Shown here: positions 15,177 to 24,046 of the stretch, piece after piece
Layout: every line of letters starts with the position of its first letter
Numbering within the stretch: position 1 is the first letter of the stretch
Assembly (NCBI GenBank): GCA_902780135.1
Contig: CACZEK010000016.1
Location: 1-64,000, forward strand
Length of the DNA: 64,000 nt
Source: an uncultured bacterium
GTDB lineage: Bacteria > Verrucomicrobiota > Lentisphaeria > Victivallales > UBA1829
Direction of reading: 5' to 3'
The notes under the pieces: generated by a model
Database searches by the model: none
Told to the model about the DNA's origin: nothing
The model's input: only the letters and a program-made list of their open reading frames with translations
Translations under genes and position numbers: made by a program

Positions 15177-17333
15177 TCAGTTGAGGAAGAATTTGAACCA
15201 GACGAGCAGGATGACCTGGACGATCAGGACGACGATGAGGAGCTTGTAGACGATGTTCAGGAGCGGGGACCTGACCGCGTCGGGATCGTCGCCCGCGGAA
15301 GCGGTGTTCAGCGTGTAGAGCGAGAACTTGCCGGGGATGCGCGGGACGTAGGTGAAGATGCGTCCGAGCGCGAGCGTGAGGCGCATTTCGCGGTTGAGGG
15401 CGCAGCCGTTGGCTTCGAGGAAGCGCGTGAGGCTGCGGCGGAAGAGCTTCAGGAGCGAGAGGATCACGAACGGCGCGCAGATGATGATGAAGATGCCGAG
15501 GAGGACGGCGAGGATGCGCCAGACGGAGACGCCCTGGAGGCTCTTCGCCATGAACGCGAAGCTGCTGCCCAAGGCGGCGATGCCGACGCCGCCGCCCATA
15601 ATGAGCATGGGCATGTTGAGTCCGCCTTCCTTTTTCGGCTGGTCGCCGCCCGCGAGCTTGGAGTCGACGTTTTTCGTGACGTCCGCCTCGAACGCGTTGG
15701 TCTTTGCGGCGAAGTGCTTTTCCGCCTGGCTCGAGATGATGTCGCCGATGCGGTAGAACGGCATGAGGATGGCTTCCTTCAGGGAGACCGGCTGCTGGAT
15801 GAGGTCGGTGATGACGGCGTCCCAGATGAGCCCGTCCGGGGTGTAGAAGACGCCGGACTTGCCGACGAAGAGGCGGCGCATGGTGCCCGCGGTGACCGCG
15901 ACGGCGAGCGTCATGGACTTGACGGCGGGGGCGGTGCCTGTGGTGGCGTTGATGTACATCACGCAGACGTTGCTGGTGGCGGCGATCTTCTTGTGCGCGG
16001 CGACGTCGTGGACGATCATGCACATGTGGAAGTTGTAGCCGTTCATGACGAGCTTGCCGGCGAGGATGAAGGAGCGTTTGGCGGGGGAGAAGAGCGCCTC
16101 CATGTTGATGAAGTTGTTCAGGAACTCGCGGAGGTTGGTCTGGCAGATGATGACCTTGCGGACGAGGTCGCAGCAGGTGACGTTGTTCGAGACCACGGCG
16201 TCCTCGGCGATCATGGCGCGGATGTTCTCGAACGCCTTGGACGCGGCGACCGCGCGGAGACGGGCGATGTCGAGGCCGTCGAGCTTGTCGGTGTTCTTGC
16301 GGCCGGTCCACTCGCCGTAGGGCGCGATGGCGGCTTTGAACGCGGTCCACTCGGACTCGCTGATGGCGTCGGCTTCGCCGGGGATCGCGGCGCGGAACGC
16401 CTCGAAGAACGCGGCGAGCACGCCCGCGCGGTTCGGGTTCACGCGTTCGTTCAGGTGCAGGACGCACGCCGGGTCGGCGGGCGCGAGCGGCGCCTTCTTG
16501 AAGAAGTCCTTGACGGAGGAGGAATCGTTGGAGTCGAAGGTGTTCTTCGGGACGCGGGAGCCGGAATCGGGCGCGCCCGCGAAGACGAGGGCGTGGCAGC
16601 TCTCGAAATAGTCGTCGACGTCCGCGGCGACCGCGAGGTATTTGCCCCAGAGTCCGGCGGTGGCGGCCGCGTAGGGGAAGAGCTCCTTCTCGCGGGCGAT
16701 GCCCTCGTCGGTCCAGGCGAGGAAGCCTTTCAGCATGGTCTCGAAGGCGTCGAGCTCGGCGGAGCCGACGCCGTCCGCGCCGGAGATGTCCTTCTGCGAG
16801 CCGACTGCGGCGATGGCGAACTTGATGCATTCGGCAGTGATCTCGTCCTCGACCGGGCCGGGCGGGATGATGCCGTCGCCGTTCTGCAGGGCGTTGGAGA
16901 CGAGCGTCTTGAACTCGTTGATCTGGTCGAGCGTGATGGCGGACGTGTTCTTCGAGCCGATGCGCTTCAGCGCGAGTTCGGCGGTCTCCTTCGCGCGGAG
17001 CCCGTCGGCGTCCTCGGCGTTCAGCGCGGCGAGGCGCAGCGCGGGCGCGGCGGTGATGAAGTCGGAGAGGTCGGAGACGGCGGAGATGACCCACTTGAGG
17101 AGGCCGCGGACGTCCTTCACGTGGATGCGCCCGGAGGCGTCCTGCGGGATCAGGGCGAGGAACTCGGCGGGGCAGAGCAGGTTTTTCGCGGGGATGCTGG
17201 TGAGCGTCCAGTGCGCCGGATCGAGCTCGTAGGCGTTGCGGAAGTCGTTCGCGGATTCGATGACGAGCTGGGAGGAGCCGCCGATGCGGCGGAATTTCAT
17301 GCTGGTCTCGTTGACGGTTTCAGGATCGTTCAT
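15177..17333 (-). CDS. Large membrane protein of unknown function
   Basis: A 718-residue protein with no family I recognise. The first roughly 530 residues are mostly soluble and helical, without a signal peptide. Three hydrophobic segments follow: about 545-575 (LNMPMLIMGGGVGIAALGSS), 580-605 (WRILAVLLGIFIIICAPFVI) and the extreme C-terminus (LLIVVLIVQVILLVWFKFFL). The start overlaps the end of the WecA-like gene by 14 nt, so the two are probably translated together; a role in envelope glycan assembly or secretion is a guess from that coupling alone. A second in-frame Met (MKFRRIGG) 11 codons in is an alternative start. Confidence 0.7.
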   Translation of the reverse strand: MNDPETVNETSMKFRRIGGSSQLVIESANDFRNAYELDPAHWTLTSIPAKNLLCPAEFLALIPQDASGRIHVKDVRGLLKWVISAVSDLSDFITAAPALRLAALNAEDADGLRAKETAELALKRIGSKNTSAITLDQINEFKTLVSNALQNGDGIIPPGPVEDEITAECIKFAIAAVGSQKDISGADGVGSAELDAFETMLKGFLAWTDEGIAREKELFPYAAATAGLWGKYLAVAADVDDYFESCHALVFAGAPDSGSRVPKNTFDSNDSSSVKDFFKKAPLAPADPACVLHLNERVNPNRAGVLAAFFEAFRAAIPGEADAISESEWTAFKAAIAPYGEWTGRKNTDKLDGLDIARLRAVAASKAFENIRAMIAEDAVVSNNVTCCDLVRKVIICQTNLREFLNNFINMEALFSPAKRSFILAGKLVMNGYNFHMCMIVHDVAAHKKIAATSNVCVMYINATTGTAPAVKSMTLAVAVTAGTMRRLFVGKSGVFYTPDGLIWDAVITDLIQQPVSLKEAILMPFYRIGDIISSQAEKHFAAKTNAFEADVTKNVDSKLAGGDQPKKEGGLNMPMLIMGGGVGIAALGSSFAFMAKSLQGVSVWRILAVLLGIFIIICAPFVILSLLKLFRRSLTRFLEANGCALNREMRLTLALGRIFTYVPRIPGKFSLYTLNTASAGDDPDAVRSPLLNIVYKLLIVVLIVQVILLVWFKFFLN

Positions 17334-18438
17334 GGTGGGTTGTCTCCTGGTTGTCGTTGGGTTTCTGTATCGTTTGAAATTGAAGCAATGTCAGGATCAG
17401 CAGGATCACCACGCCCTGCGCCAGCAGCACGAAGCACGTGCGGGCGTCGCCCCAGAGCAGGGGGATCGCGCCCAGCCCCGCCACGACGGACAGCAGGTGG
17501 ATGATCCGGACGGCCTGCGGACGGGTGAGGCCCATCCGCACGAACCGGTGCGAGATGTGGTTGTGGTCGCCGACGTAGAACGGCTTGTGATCGTGCAGGC
17601 GGATGAGCACGACCGCGAAGGCGTCGAAGATCGGGACGGCGAGGATGAAAAGCGGGATCAGGACGGAGTATTTCGCCGCGGCGACCTCGGGGTTGTAGTA
17701 GGTCACACGCGCGCTGACGACCGCCAGCAGGAATCCGACCAGATGGCTGCCCGCGTCGCCCATGAAGATCGACGCCGGGGCTTTGTTGAAGAGCCAGAAT
17801 CCGCAGCACGCGCCCGCCGAACACGCCGAGAGCGCCGCCACGAAGAACTGGCCGCCGCTCCACGCCGCGACCGCGAAAAAGACGAAGGCGATCGCCGCCG
17901 TGCCGACGGACAGCCCGTCCATGTTGTCGAAAAAGTTCATGGCGTTCATGATGAAGACGATCCAGAAGACGGAGACCGGGACCGTGAGGAGCGGCGTCGG
18001 GATGAAGAGCGTGATGTGCAGGCCGCCGAAGAAGACCATGGCGAACGCGATGAGGAACTGTCCGGCGAACTTGAACGAGGCGCGCATGGCGTGCTTGTCG
18101 TCGATCACGCCCAGCACGACCGCCGCGACCGCGCAGACGCAGATCATCGCGAGTTCGCCTGAAATGTTATGGAAGCCGCCGACGATCTCCTCCGGGAACC
18201 TCCCCGGCGCGACGAGAAGCGCAACCGCGCCCGCCAGCACGGGGACCAGCCACGCGACCAGGATCGCCACGCCCCCCAGAAGAGGCGTCGCCTTCCCGTG
18301 CAGCTTGTGCCCCTCGGATTTCGGCACGTCCATGATCCCGGTGCGGCGCGCGAGGATCCGGCAGAGCGGCACGGCCGGCAGCGAGATCAGGAACGACGCC
18401 GCGAATGCCGCGGCGTACAGCCAGAGATAACGGTTCAC
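17320..18438 (-). CDS. Undecaprenyl-phosphate sugar-1-phosphate transferase (MraY/WecA family)
   Basis: A 372-residue polytopic membrane enzyme that would transfer a HexNAc-1-phosphate from a UDP-sugar to undecaprenyl phosphate, the first step of O-antigen, enterobacterial-common-antigen-like or teichoic-type glycan synthesis. Family signatures: VIDDKHAMRA (metal-binding Asp pair), NAMNFFDNMDGLS, FMGDAGSHLVGF and HNHISHRFVRMG. The WecA-like HIS loop argues against MraY itself. GTG at 18438 is chosen because GAGG sits 8 nt upstream; an ATG at 18486 would leave a leader of about 10 nt and no ribosome-binding site. Confidence 0.85.
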   Translation of the reverse strand: MNRYLWLYAAAFAASFLISLPAVPLCRILARRTGIMDVPKSEGHKLHGKATPLLGGVAILVAWLVPVLAGAVALLVAPGRFPEEIVGGFHNISGELAMICVCAVAAVVLGVIDDKHAMRASFKFAGQFLIAFAMVFFGGLHITLFIPTPLLTVPVSVFWIVFIMNAMNFFDNMDGLSVGTAAIAFVFFAVAAWSGGQFFVAALSACSAGACCGFWLFNKAPASIFMGDAGSHLVGFLLAVVSARVTYYNPEVAAAKYSVLIPLFILAVPIFDAFAVVLIRLHDHKPFYVGDHNHISHRFVRMGLTRPQAVRIIHLLSVVAGLGAIPLLWGDARTCFVLLAQGVVILLILTLLQFQTIQKPNDNQETTHHERS

Positions 18439-18502
18439 GAAAAAAGCCTCATGTTTGAAAACGGAAAGGAGCGGTCCGCGCTCCATCTATCTATAATGTG
18501 AT

Positions 18503-18531
18503 AATATATCGTAGCGGAAACGGAAAGTCAA
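18503..18531 (-). promoter_or_regulatory. Promoter of the WecA-like gene
   Basis: Minus-strand TTGACT (18526-18531), 17-bp spacer, TATATT (18503-18508). Confidence 0.7.
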
Positions 18532-18570
18532 GAAAAAAGGCGGAAATTTGTTTTGCGTGAACGCCTCGGT

Positions 18571-19728
18571 TCAGGATTCGGTTCCGGATTCGGCTCCGGA
18601 TTCTTCCGCTTCCCGCCGAAGCGTTTCTTCCTCCGCCCGTTCCTGTTCTTCAAGCGCGCGGCGGCGTTGTTCCGCGCGTTCCATATCCTCGTATTCGCGG
18701 AGGCGGCGTTCCTCGATCCTGTCCAGAACGTGTTCGCGGTAACGGTCGTAATGATTCGAATGATGGTCGTTGACGAACGAGATCGCGGAGATGTCGAGAT
18801 TCTTGTCTGGGTAGAGCAGGGCGTCCGTGAACGGGATGCCGAAGAGGAGCCAGATGCCGAGTCCGACTGCGAGGAAGGGGCCGAACGCGAATCCGCGGCG
18901 GCGGAATTTCGGGTTTTTGAGCGTGTAGACCGGCATGAAGACGAGCGCGATGGCGGAACCGGAAAGCATGATCCAAAGTGTCGGGAGCGCGCCGAGCGCG
19001 GCGGCGAATCCGGCGATCAGCTTCACGTCGCCCAGCCCGAACGCCTCGCGTTTCATGACTTTTTCGCCGAGCCACGCGAAGAGCGTCAGGAGCGTGCCGA
19101 ACAGCCCGGCGGTCACGACGGAGATCAGGAATCCGCGCCAGTCGAGCAGATGAGGCGGGAGCCCGACCCCGTGGACCAGGTGGTACAGCGGCGCGATGAC
19201 CAGCAGCGAGTACGTCAGCTCGTTCGGGATCAGGCGCACCTTCATGTCGATCAGCGCGGCGGGGTACGCCACGGAGACGGTCAGGAAGTACACGAACATC
19301 GCCGGGAGCGGGAGGCGGAAGCGCAGGACGTACACGAACGACGCCATGTACATGAGCCCGACGAGCATTTCCCCAATCAGGTAGCGCGGCGAGATCGGCG
19401 CGCGGCACCAGCAGCATTTCCCGCGCAGGCACAGATAGCTGAAGATCGGGATGTTCTCCCAGACCGATATTTTGTGATTGCAGACCGTGCAGTGCGAGGG
19501 CGGCGAGACCAGGCTCATGCCGAGCGGCAGACGGTACACGCAGACATTCAGGAACGACCCGATGCAGCACCCGAACCAGAACGCGACGAACGCGAAGAAG
19601 ACCGGGTATTCGCGGATGGCTTCGGAGAAGACATACGGATCGAAGACCGCGATGCCGGGGGCGTCCGAGAAGAGGTCGCCGAACAGTTCCCGGAGAAAGG
19701 TCAGGATGTTGTAGGATGAGGATTGCAT
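18571..19728 (-). CDS. pilD: Prepilin peptidase (A24 aspartic peptidase) with charged C-terminal extension
   Basis: A 385-residue inner-membrane enzyme that cleaves type IV prepilin-like leader peptides and methylates the new N-terminus. It contains GSFLNVCVYRLPLG, a zinc-binding four-Cys region (CTVC and CCWC) and the two catalytic Asp: ALIDMKVRLIPN and AFGLGDVKLIAGF. After the last membrane segment there is a roughly 70-residue Glu/Arg-rich predicted coiled coil (EERRLREYEDMERAEQRRRA) that typical PilD proteins lack. It is the last gene of the oppD-mutL-nadE run, 40 nt after nadE. Confidence 0.9.
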   Translation of the reverse strand: MQSSSYNILTFLRELFGDLFSDAPGIAVFDPYVFSEAIREYPVFFAFVAFWFGCCIGSFLNVCVYRLPLGMSLVSPPSHCTVCNHKISVWENIPIFSYLCLRGKCCWCRAPISPRYLIGEMLVGLMYMASFVYVLRFRLPLPAMFVYFLTVSVAYPAALIDMKVRLIPNELTYSLLVIAPLYHLVHGVGLPPHLLDWRGFLISVVTAGLFGTLLTLFAWLGEKVMKREAFGLGDVKLIAGFAAALGALPTLWIMLSGSAIALVFMPVYTLKNPKFRRRGFAFGPFLAVGLGIWLLFGIPFTDALLYPDKNLDISAISFVNDHHSNHYDRYREHVLDRIEERRLREYEDMERAEQRRRALEEQERAEEETLRREAEESGAESGTES

Positions 19729-19768
19729 GTCCGTGTTTTTTGTTCCGTTCGGTTCAGTCGATGTCCGT

Positions 19769-21538
19769 TCATTTCAGGTCGTCGAGCCAGAGCGCCGGAG
19801 AGGCGTCGGACGGGACGCGCCAGCCCGCGCGCGGCGAGAGGGAGAGCGGGGAGACCGCGGGGCCGTCGGGCGAACACGAGCGCTTGAACTGCTGGGTGAA
19901 GAACCTGCGGAGGAAAAGCTCGAGCGTGCGGCGGATCTCGTCGGGGGCGTATTTCCCGTCGAAGACCTTCTTTGCCCTGCGGAGGATCACGCGCGGGGAT
20001 TCGTTGAGGCGGACGAGGTGGAAGAGGTAGAAGTCGTGCAGTTCGTACGCGCCGAGGATCTGTTCGGTCTTGTGCCCGGACTCGCCGGATTCGGAGGCGG
20101 GGACGAGCTCCGGCGAAACGGGCGTGTCGAGGATGTCCTGAAGCACCGGCGCGATCTTCCCGCCGTGTTCGCCCGCGTAGAACGCGACGAGGTGGCGGAC
20201 GAGCGTCTTCGGGACGCCGGAATTGACCGCGTACATGCTCATGTGGTCGCCGTTGTAGGTGCACCATCCGAGCGCGATCTCGGAAAGGTCGCCCGTGCCG
20301 ACGACCAGCGCGTTCGAGCCGTTCGCCACGTCCATCAGGATCTGGGTGCGTTCGCGCGCCTGGGCGTTTTCGAACACCACGTCGGCGACCTTCGGATCGT
20401 GTCCGATGTCGGCGAAGTGCTGGAGGCAGGCGGGCCGGATGTCGACGGTGCGGCAGTCGCAGCCGAGGAGCTCGGCAAGGCGCGCGGCGTTGTTCTTCGT
20501 GCGCGCCGTGGTGCCGAATCCGGGCATGGAGATCGCGATGACCGAGCTTGCGGGGAGATTGCGCGCGGCGACCGCCTCGTGCGCCACGAGGAGCGCGAGC
20601 GTGGAGTCGAGGCCGCCGGAGACGCCGATCACGAGCTTGTCCGCGTGCGCGGACGCCATGCGGTGCGCCAGGGCGGATTCGAGCGCGGCGGCGATCCAGA
20701 TGGTGCCGGCGCGGTCCTTCGGCAGGAACGGCAGCGGGTCGCGTCCGAGCGCGGCGAGGCGTTTCGGGTCTTCCTCAAAGGAAAGAAGATACTGTTTTTT
20801 CGCGGGCTCGAATTCGGAGGCGAACTCCAGCGAGGGGCACGGGTCGGAGAGGTCGGCGAGCACCGGTTCGCCGTCATGGACCATCACGCTGCAGCAGACC
20901 GGCATGCCGTAGAAGCCGTCGGTCACGGATTCGCCGGACTTCGGCGCGGCGAGGATGAAATCCGCCTGATGCTCCTTTGCCGCCGCGAGCGCGAACGAAC
21001 GGAAATCGGCGGGCGCCATGAGTGCGGACGGGACCGCGGACGGACAGAGGATGAGGCGTTCGGGGTTGCGTTTGCGCGCGGAGACGAGTTCGATGGGGGC
21101 GAAGACCGTGGCGGGGGCGTCGAGCGGCTTTTTGTTGCGCGCAATGACCTTTCCGGCGCGGATGCAGAGCGTGACGGCGTACAGGACGCCGGACTTGGAG
21201 CGTTCGGGGACGCCGACGACGAACGTGACGGGGAGCTTCGCGGTCTCCTTCAGGAGGAACCTGACCGCCTTCTGCGCGGCGTCGAGCAGGATGTCCTGCC
21301 GGAAGAGGTCGCCGCAGGACGCGCCGGTGACGCAGAGTTCGGGGAAGACGACGGCGCCGACGCCGAACGAGGCGTACATTTCGAGCGCGGCGAGGATCTC
21401 GTGCGCGTTCCACATCGGGTCGGCGAGGCGGAATCCCGCGCCGGAGACGTCCGCGGCGGCTTTGATGCGTCTGGTTTTCGGGGTGGAGAGGACGGCGGGA
21501 GTTTTCGTGTTTTTTCTCGCGGTCTTTTTTGCAGGCAT
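19769..21538 (-). CDS. nadE: NAD+ synthetase with an atypical glutaminase-like N-terminal domain
   Basis: A 589-residue enzyme forming NAD+ from deamido-NAD+. The C-terminal half has the ATP pyrophosphatase loop VSGGLDSTLAL (near 308), VGTGDLSEIALGWCTYNGDHM and the subfamily ending (LELFLRRFFTQQFKRSCSPDGP). The N-terminal half is nitrilase-like, with FPELCVTG (Glu) and a candidate Lys in ARNKKPLDA. The CED(L/I)W nucleophile motif of glutamine-dependent NadE is not visible, and the region between the Lys and the SGES segment looks shortened. The enzyme may therefore use ammonia directly. It begins 18 nt after mutL. Confidence 0.85.
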   Translation of the reverse strand: MPAKKTARKNTKTPAVLSTPKTRRIKAAADVSGAGFRLADPMWNAHEILAALEMYASFGVGAVVFPELCVTGASCGDLFRQDILLDAAQKAVRFLLKETAKLPVTFVVGVPERSKSGVLYAVTLCIRAGKVIARNKKPLDAPATVFAPIELVSARKRNPERLILCPSAVPSALMAPADFRSFALAAAKEHQADFILAAPKSGESVTDGFYGMPVCCSVMVHDGEPVLADLSDPCPSLEFASEFEPAKKQYLLSFEEDPKRLAALGRDPLPFLPKDRAGTIWIAAALESALAHRMASAHADKLVIGVSGGLDSTLALLVAHEAVAARNLPASSVIAISMPGFGTTARTKNNAARLAELLGCDCRTVDIRPACLQHFADIGHDPKVADVVFENAQARERTQILMDVANGSNALVVGTGDLSEIALGWCTYNGDHMSMYAVNSGVPKTLVRHLVAFYAGEHGGKIAPVLQDILDTPVSPELVPASESGESGHKTEQILGAYELHDFYLFHLVRLNESPRVILRRAKKVFDGKYAPDEIRRTLELFLRRFFTQQFKRSCSPDGPAVSPLSLSPRAGWRVPSDASPALWLDDLK

Positions 21539-21556
21539 GGTATGGAGTTCCTATGG

Positions 21557-23509
21557 TTATTTCCGTCCGAAACGTCGTTCGATTTCGGAGAGGGAGATGT
21601 TGAGCATGGTGGGGCGTCCGTGCGGACAGGAATAGGGCAGGGCGCAGTGGGACATCTGTTCGATGAGCGCGGCGGCCTCCTGAAGCGAGAGCCTGTCGTG
21701 CGCCTTGACGGCGGCCTTGCAGGCGGCGCGGGCGAGGGTGTCGGTGGCGAGGCGTTGTCCCGCGCCGAATTCGCCGATGCGGGCGAGCATGTCGTGGAAG
21801 AACCCGCCGACGTTCTCCTGTTTGATGGCGGCGGGGATCGAGTTCAGCTTGATCGTGTTGCGTCCGAACGGTTCGATCTCGAACCCGATGTTTTCGAATT
21901 CGTGGAGGTTGCGGGCGACGTACGCCATGTCCGCGGGCGACAGCTCGATGGTGATCGGCATCAGGAGTTTCTGCGAGAGCGTGCCGTCGATGCCGTTCAG
22001 GATGCGTTCGAAGAGGACGCGTTCGTGCGCGGCATGCTGGTCGATCAGCACGAGGCCGCCGGGGATCGCCGCCACGATGTAGGAGTTTTCCAGCACGCCG
22101 AGCAGCCTGAGCCCGGTGCCGCCGAAATCGGTCGCCGGGGCGTCCTCCGCCACGAGGCGGAAATCGGGACGCGGCTCGTTTTCGGGCGGAGCATGCTGCG
22201 GCTCGGGCGGGATCGGAAGCTCGCCGTCTTCCTGCTGCGGCGCGGCGCCGCAACCGGCGTTCTGCGCGGACGGAGCGTTCCCGAACGGCGCATGGAGCAC
22301 GGGCCCGAGGACGCGGTATCCGACGCGGGCGGATTCGAGCAGGGAATCGACGCTTGTGACGATGCCGGACGCGGGGACCGGGGCGTCGCCGGACGCGTCT
22401 TCCGTCCGCTCCCGCGGGTCGAACTCCCGCGCCTGCATGTCCGGGGCGAAGTCGGGGAAGAGCCGCGCGGAAGTCTCCGCCGGGTCGTTCACGCCCTCCG
22501 CCGTGACCGGGATGACGGCGTCGTTGGTGCGGAGCGCGGCGGACACCGCCGTGCGGACCGCTGCGATCACGTCGAATTCGTTGCGGAAGCGCACCTCGCG
22601 TTTGGTCGGATGCACGTTCACGTCGACGGATCCCGGCGGCATGGAGAGGTAGATCAGCGCGGGCTGGAATCGTCCGCGTTCGAGCATGGGGCCGCACGCC
22701 TCCTTGATGGCGCGGTAGACGGGGGCGGATTCGACCGGGCGGGCGTTCACGAAAATGCGCTGTTCGGCGCGGGAATTGCGCGTGAAGCCGCGCCGCGCGA
22801 TGAAGCCGTTCACCGTGATGCCGCGTTCGGTGCGCGAGAACGGGAGCAGCGCGCCCGCGTATTCGCGTCCGAAGAACTCGCTGATGCGGGGGAGGATGGA
22901 CGGCGCGGCGGGCGTGGAGAGCAGGATGCGCCCGTCGGCTTTCAGGATGAACGCGACGTCGTGGTGCGCCAGCGCGATGTTCGAGAGGATCTCGACGATG
23001 TGGCGTTCCTCGGTCGCGACGGTGCGGAGGAAGTTCTTGCGCGCCGGGACGTTGAAGAAGAGGTCGCGGGCGCAGACCTCGGTGCCGGGCGGGCATCCGG
23101 CTGGCTTCTCCGAGACGGCTTTGCCGCCCGCGATGAAGACCTCGACGCCCTCGGGCGTTTCGCGGCGGCGCGTGCGGATGGTCAGGCGCGTGACGGCGGC
23201 GATGCTGGGGATCGCCTCGCCCCGGAACCCGAAGGAGGCGATGTCGAAGATGTCGGCCTCGGAGGATATTTTGCTGGTGGAGTGCGGATCGAGGCAGAGC
23301 AGGGCGTCGTCGGCGTCCATGCCCTCGCCGTCGTCGGCGACCGAGATGGAGCGGCGTCCGCCGTCCTCGATCGTGACGGTGATCTTCCGCGCGCCCGCGT
23401 CGAGCGAGTTTTCCACAAGCTCCTTCACGATGGACGCGGGGCGTTCGACGACTTCGCCCGCCGCGATCTTGTTGCAGACCTCGTCGCTCAGCTGCCGGAT
23501 CTTGCTCAT
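21557..23509 (-). CDS. mutL: DNA mismatch repair protein MutL
   Basis: A 650-residue GHKL ATPase of mismatch repair. N-terminal motifs: IAAGEVVERPASIVKELVEN, DDGEGM and the TSKI/FGFRGEA loop. A variable linker is followed by the C-terminal dimerisation domain, which carries the endonuclease motif DQHAAHERVLFE (near 488) and the CPHGRPT zinc-site motif, so this is an endonuclease-type MutL as in bacteria without MutH. The start overlaps the upstream gene stop (ATGA). Confidence 0.95.
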   Translation of the reverse strand: MSKIRQLSDEVCNKIAAGEVVERPASIVKELVENSLDAGARKITVTIEDGGRRSISVADDGEGMDADDALLCLDPHSTSKISSEADIFDIASFGFRGEAIPSIAAVTRLTIRTRRRETPEGVEVFIAGGKAVSEKPAGCPPGTEVCARDLFFNVPARKNFLRTVATEERHIVEILSNIALAHHDVAFILKADGRILLSTPAAPSILPRISEFFGREYAGALLPFSRTERGITVNGFIARRGFTRNSRAEQRIFVNARPVESAPVYRAIKEACGPMLERGRFQPALIYLSMPPGSVDVNVHPTKREVRFRNEFDVIAAVRTAVSAALRTNDAVIPVTAEGVNDPAETSARLFPDFAPDMQAREFDPRERTEDASGDAPVPASGIVTSVDSLLESARVGYRVLGPVLHAPFGNAPSAQNAGCGAAPQQEDGELPIPPEPQHAPPENEPRPDFRLVAEDAPATDFGGTGLRLLGVLENSYIVAAIPGGLVLIDQHAAHERVLFERILNGIDGTLSQKLLMPITIELSPADMAYVARNLHEFENIGFEIEPFGRNTIKLNSIPAAIKQENVGGFFHDMLARIGEFGAGQRLATDTLARAACKAAVKAHDRLSLQEAAALIEQMSHCALPYSCPHGRPTMLNISLSEIERRFGRK

Positions 23510-24045
23510 GACGCGGCCCCTTCCTCCGACTCCGGGGCGTCGTCGCCCGCGCCGGACGGGATGGTGTCGGGCATGGGCGACGGCAGCAGGAAGAACATGC
23601 GTTCGTCGTAGTAATCCGCCTCGCCGTGGCGTCCGGACGCGTGGAGGACGCTGGAGAGCAGGTAGAGGATCTCGATGTCGTCGGGATAGAAAAGGAAGAG
23701 CGTGCGGAGCATGTCCTCTGCGCGTTCGTATTCGCCGTCGGTCAGCAGACGCCGCACCTCCGCCACGTCCCGCTGGATCACCGGGCGCGAGGACTGCCCG
23801 GGGTCGCGGGCGACGGGCTGGAATCCGGGAAACAGGAAATCGCCGGAGAAGACGACCGGATCGCGGGCGTTCAGCGTGACGGTGAAGCCGGATTCGTCCG
23901 GGTCGGGCGAAGCGTCCTCCTCGGTGCTGATCCTGTAGAGGGAGATGATGATGACGGTCGTGAGGATGACGAACGCCATGAAGATGATGAACGGGGCCAT
24001 GTCGCCGGCGGGGCTGTCTTTCGCCGATGCGGAAACGGAAGGCAC
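23506..24045 (-). CDS. Small membrane-anchored TPR-like protein
   Basis: A 179-residue protein with one N-terminal transmembrane segment (PFIIFMAFVILTTVIIISLY, about 18-37), an extracytoplasmic Pro/Asp-rich linker, and a helical hairpin pair resembling a TPR (VRRLLTDGEYERAEDMLRTL and EILYLLSSVLHASGRHGEAD). The C-terminus is acidic and low-complexity. Function unknown. It sits between oppD (1-nt gap) and mutL (4-nt overlap), so it is co-transcribed with both. Confidence 0.65.
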   Translation of the reverse strand: MPSVSASAKDSPAGDMAPFIIFMAFVILTTVIIISLYRISTEEDASPDPDESGFTVTLNARDPVVFSGDFLFPGFQPVARDPGQSSRPVIQRDVAEVRRLLTDGEYERAEDMLRTLFLFYPDDIEILYLLSSVLHASGRHGEADYYDERMFFLLPSPMPDTIPSGAGDDAPESEEGAAS

Positions 24046-24046
24046 G

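Noticed and set aside
7262-23611. Very long antisense open frames (for example 7262-10894 and 19727-23611 on the plus strand)
   Set aside because: They run opposite well-supported genes (iorA, mutL, nadE), are Arg/Asp/Val-rich and match no family. They are by-products of high G+C codon usage.
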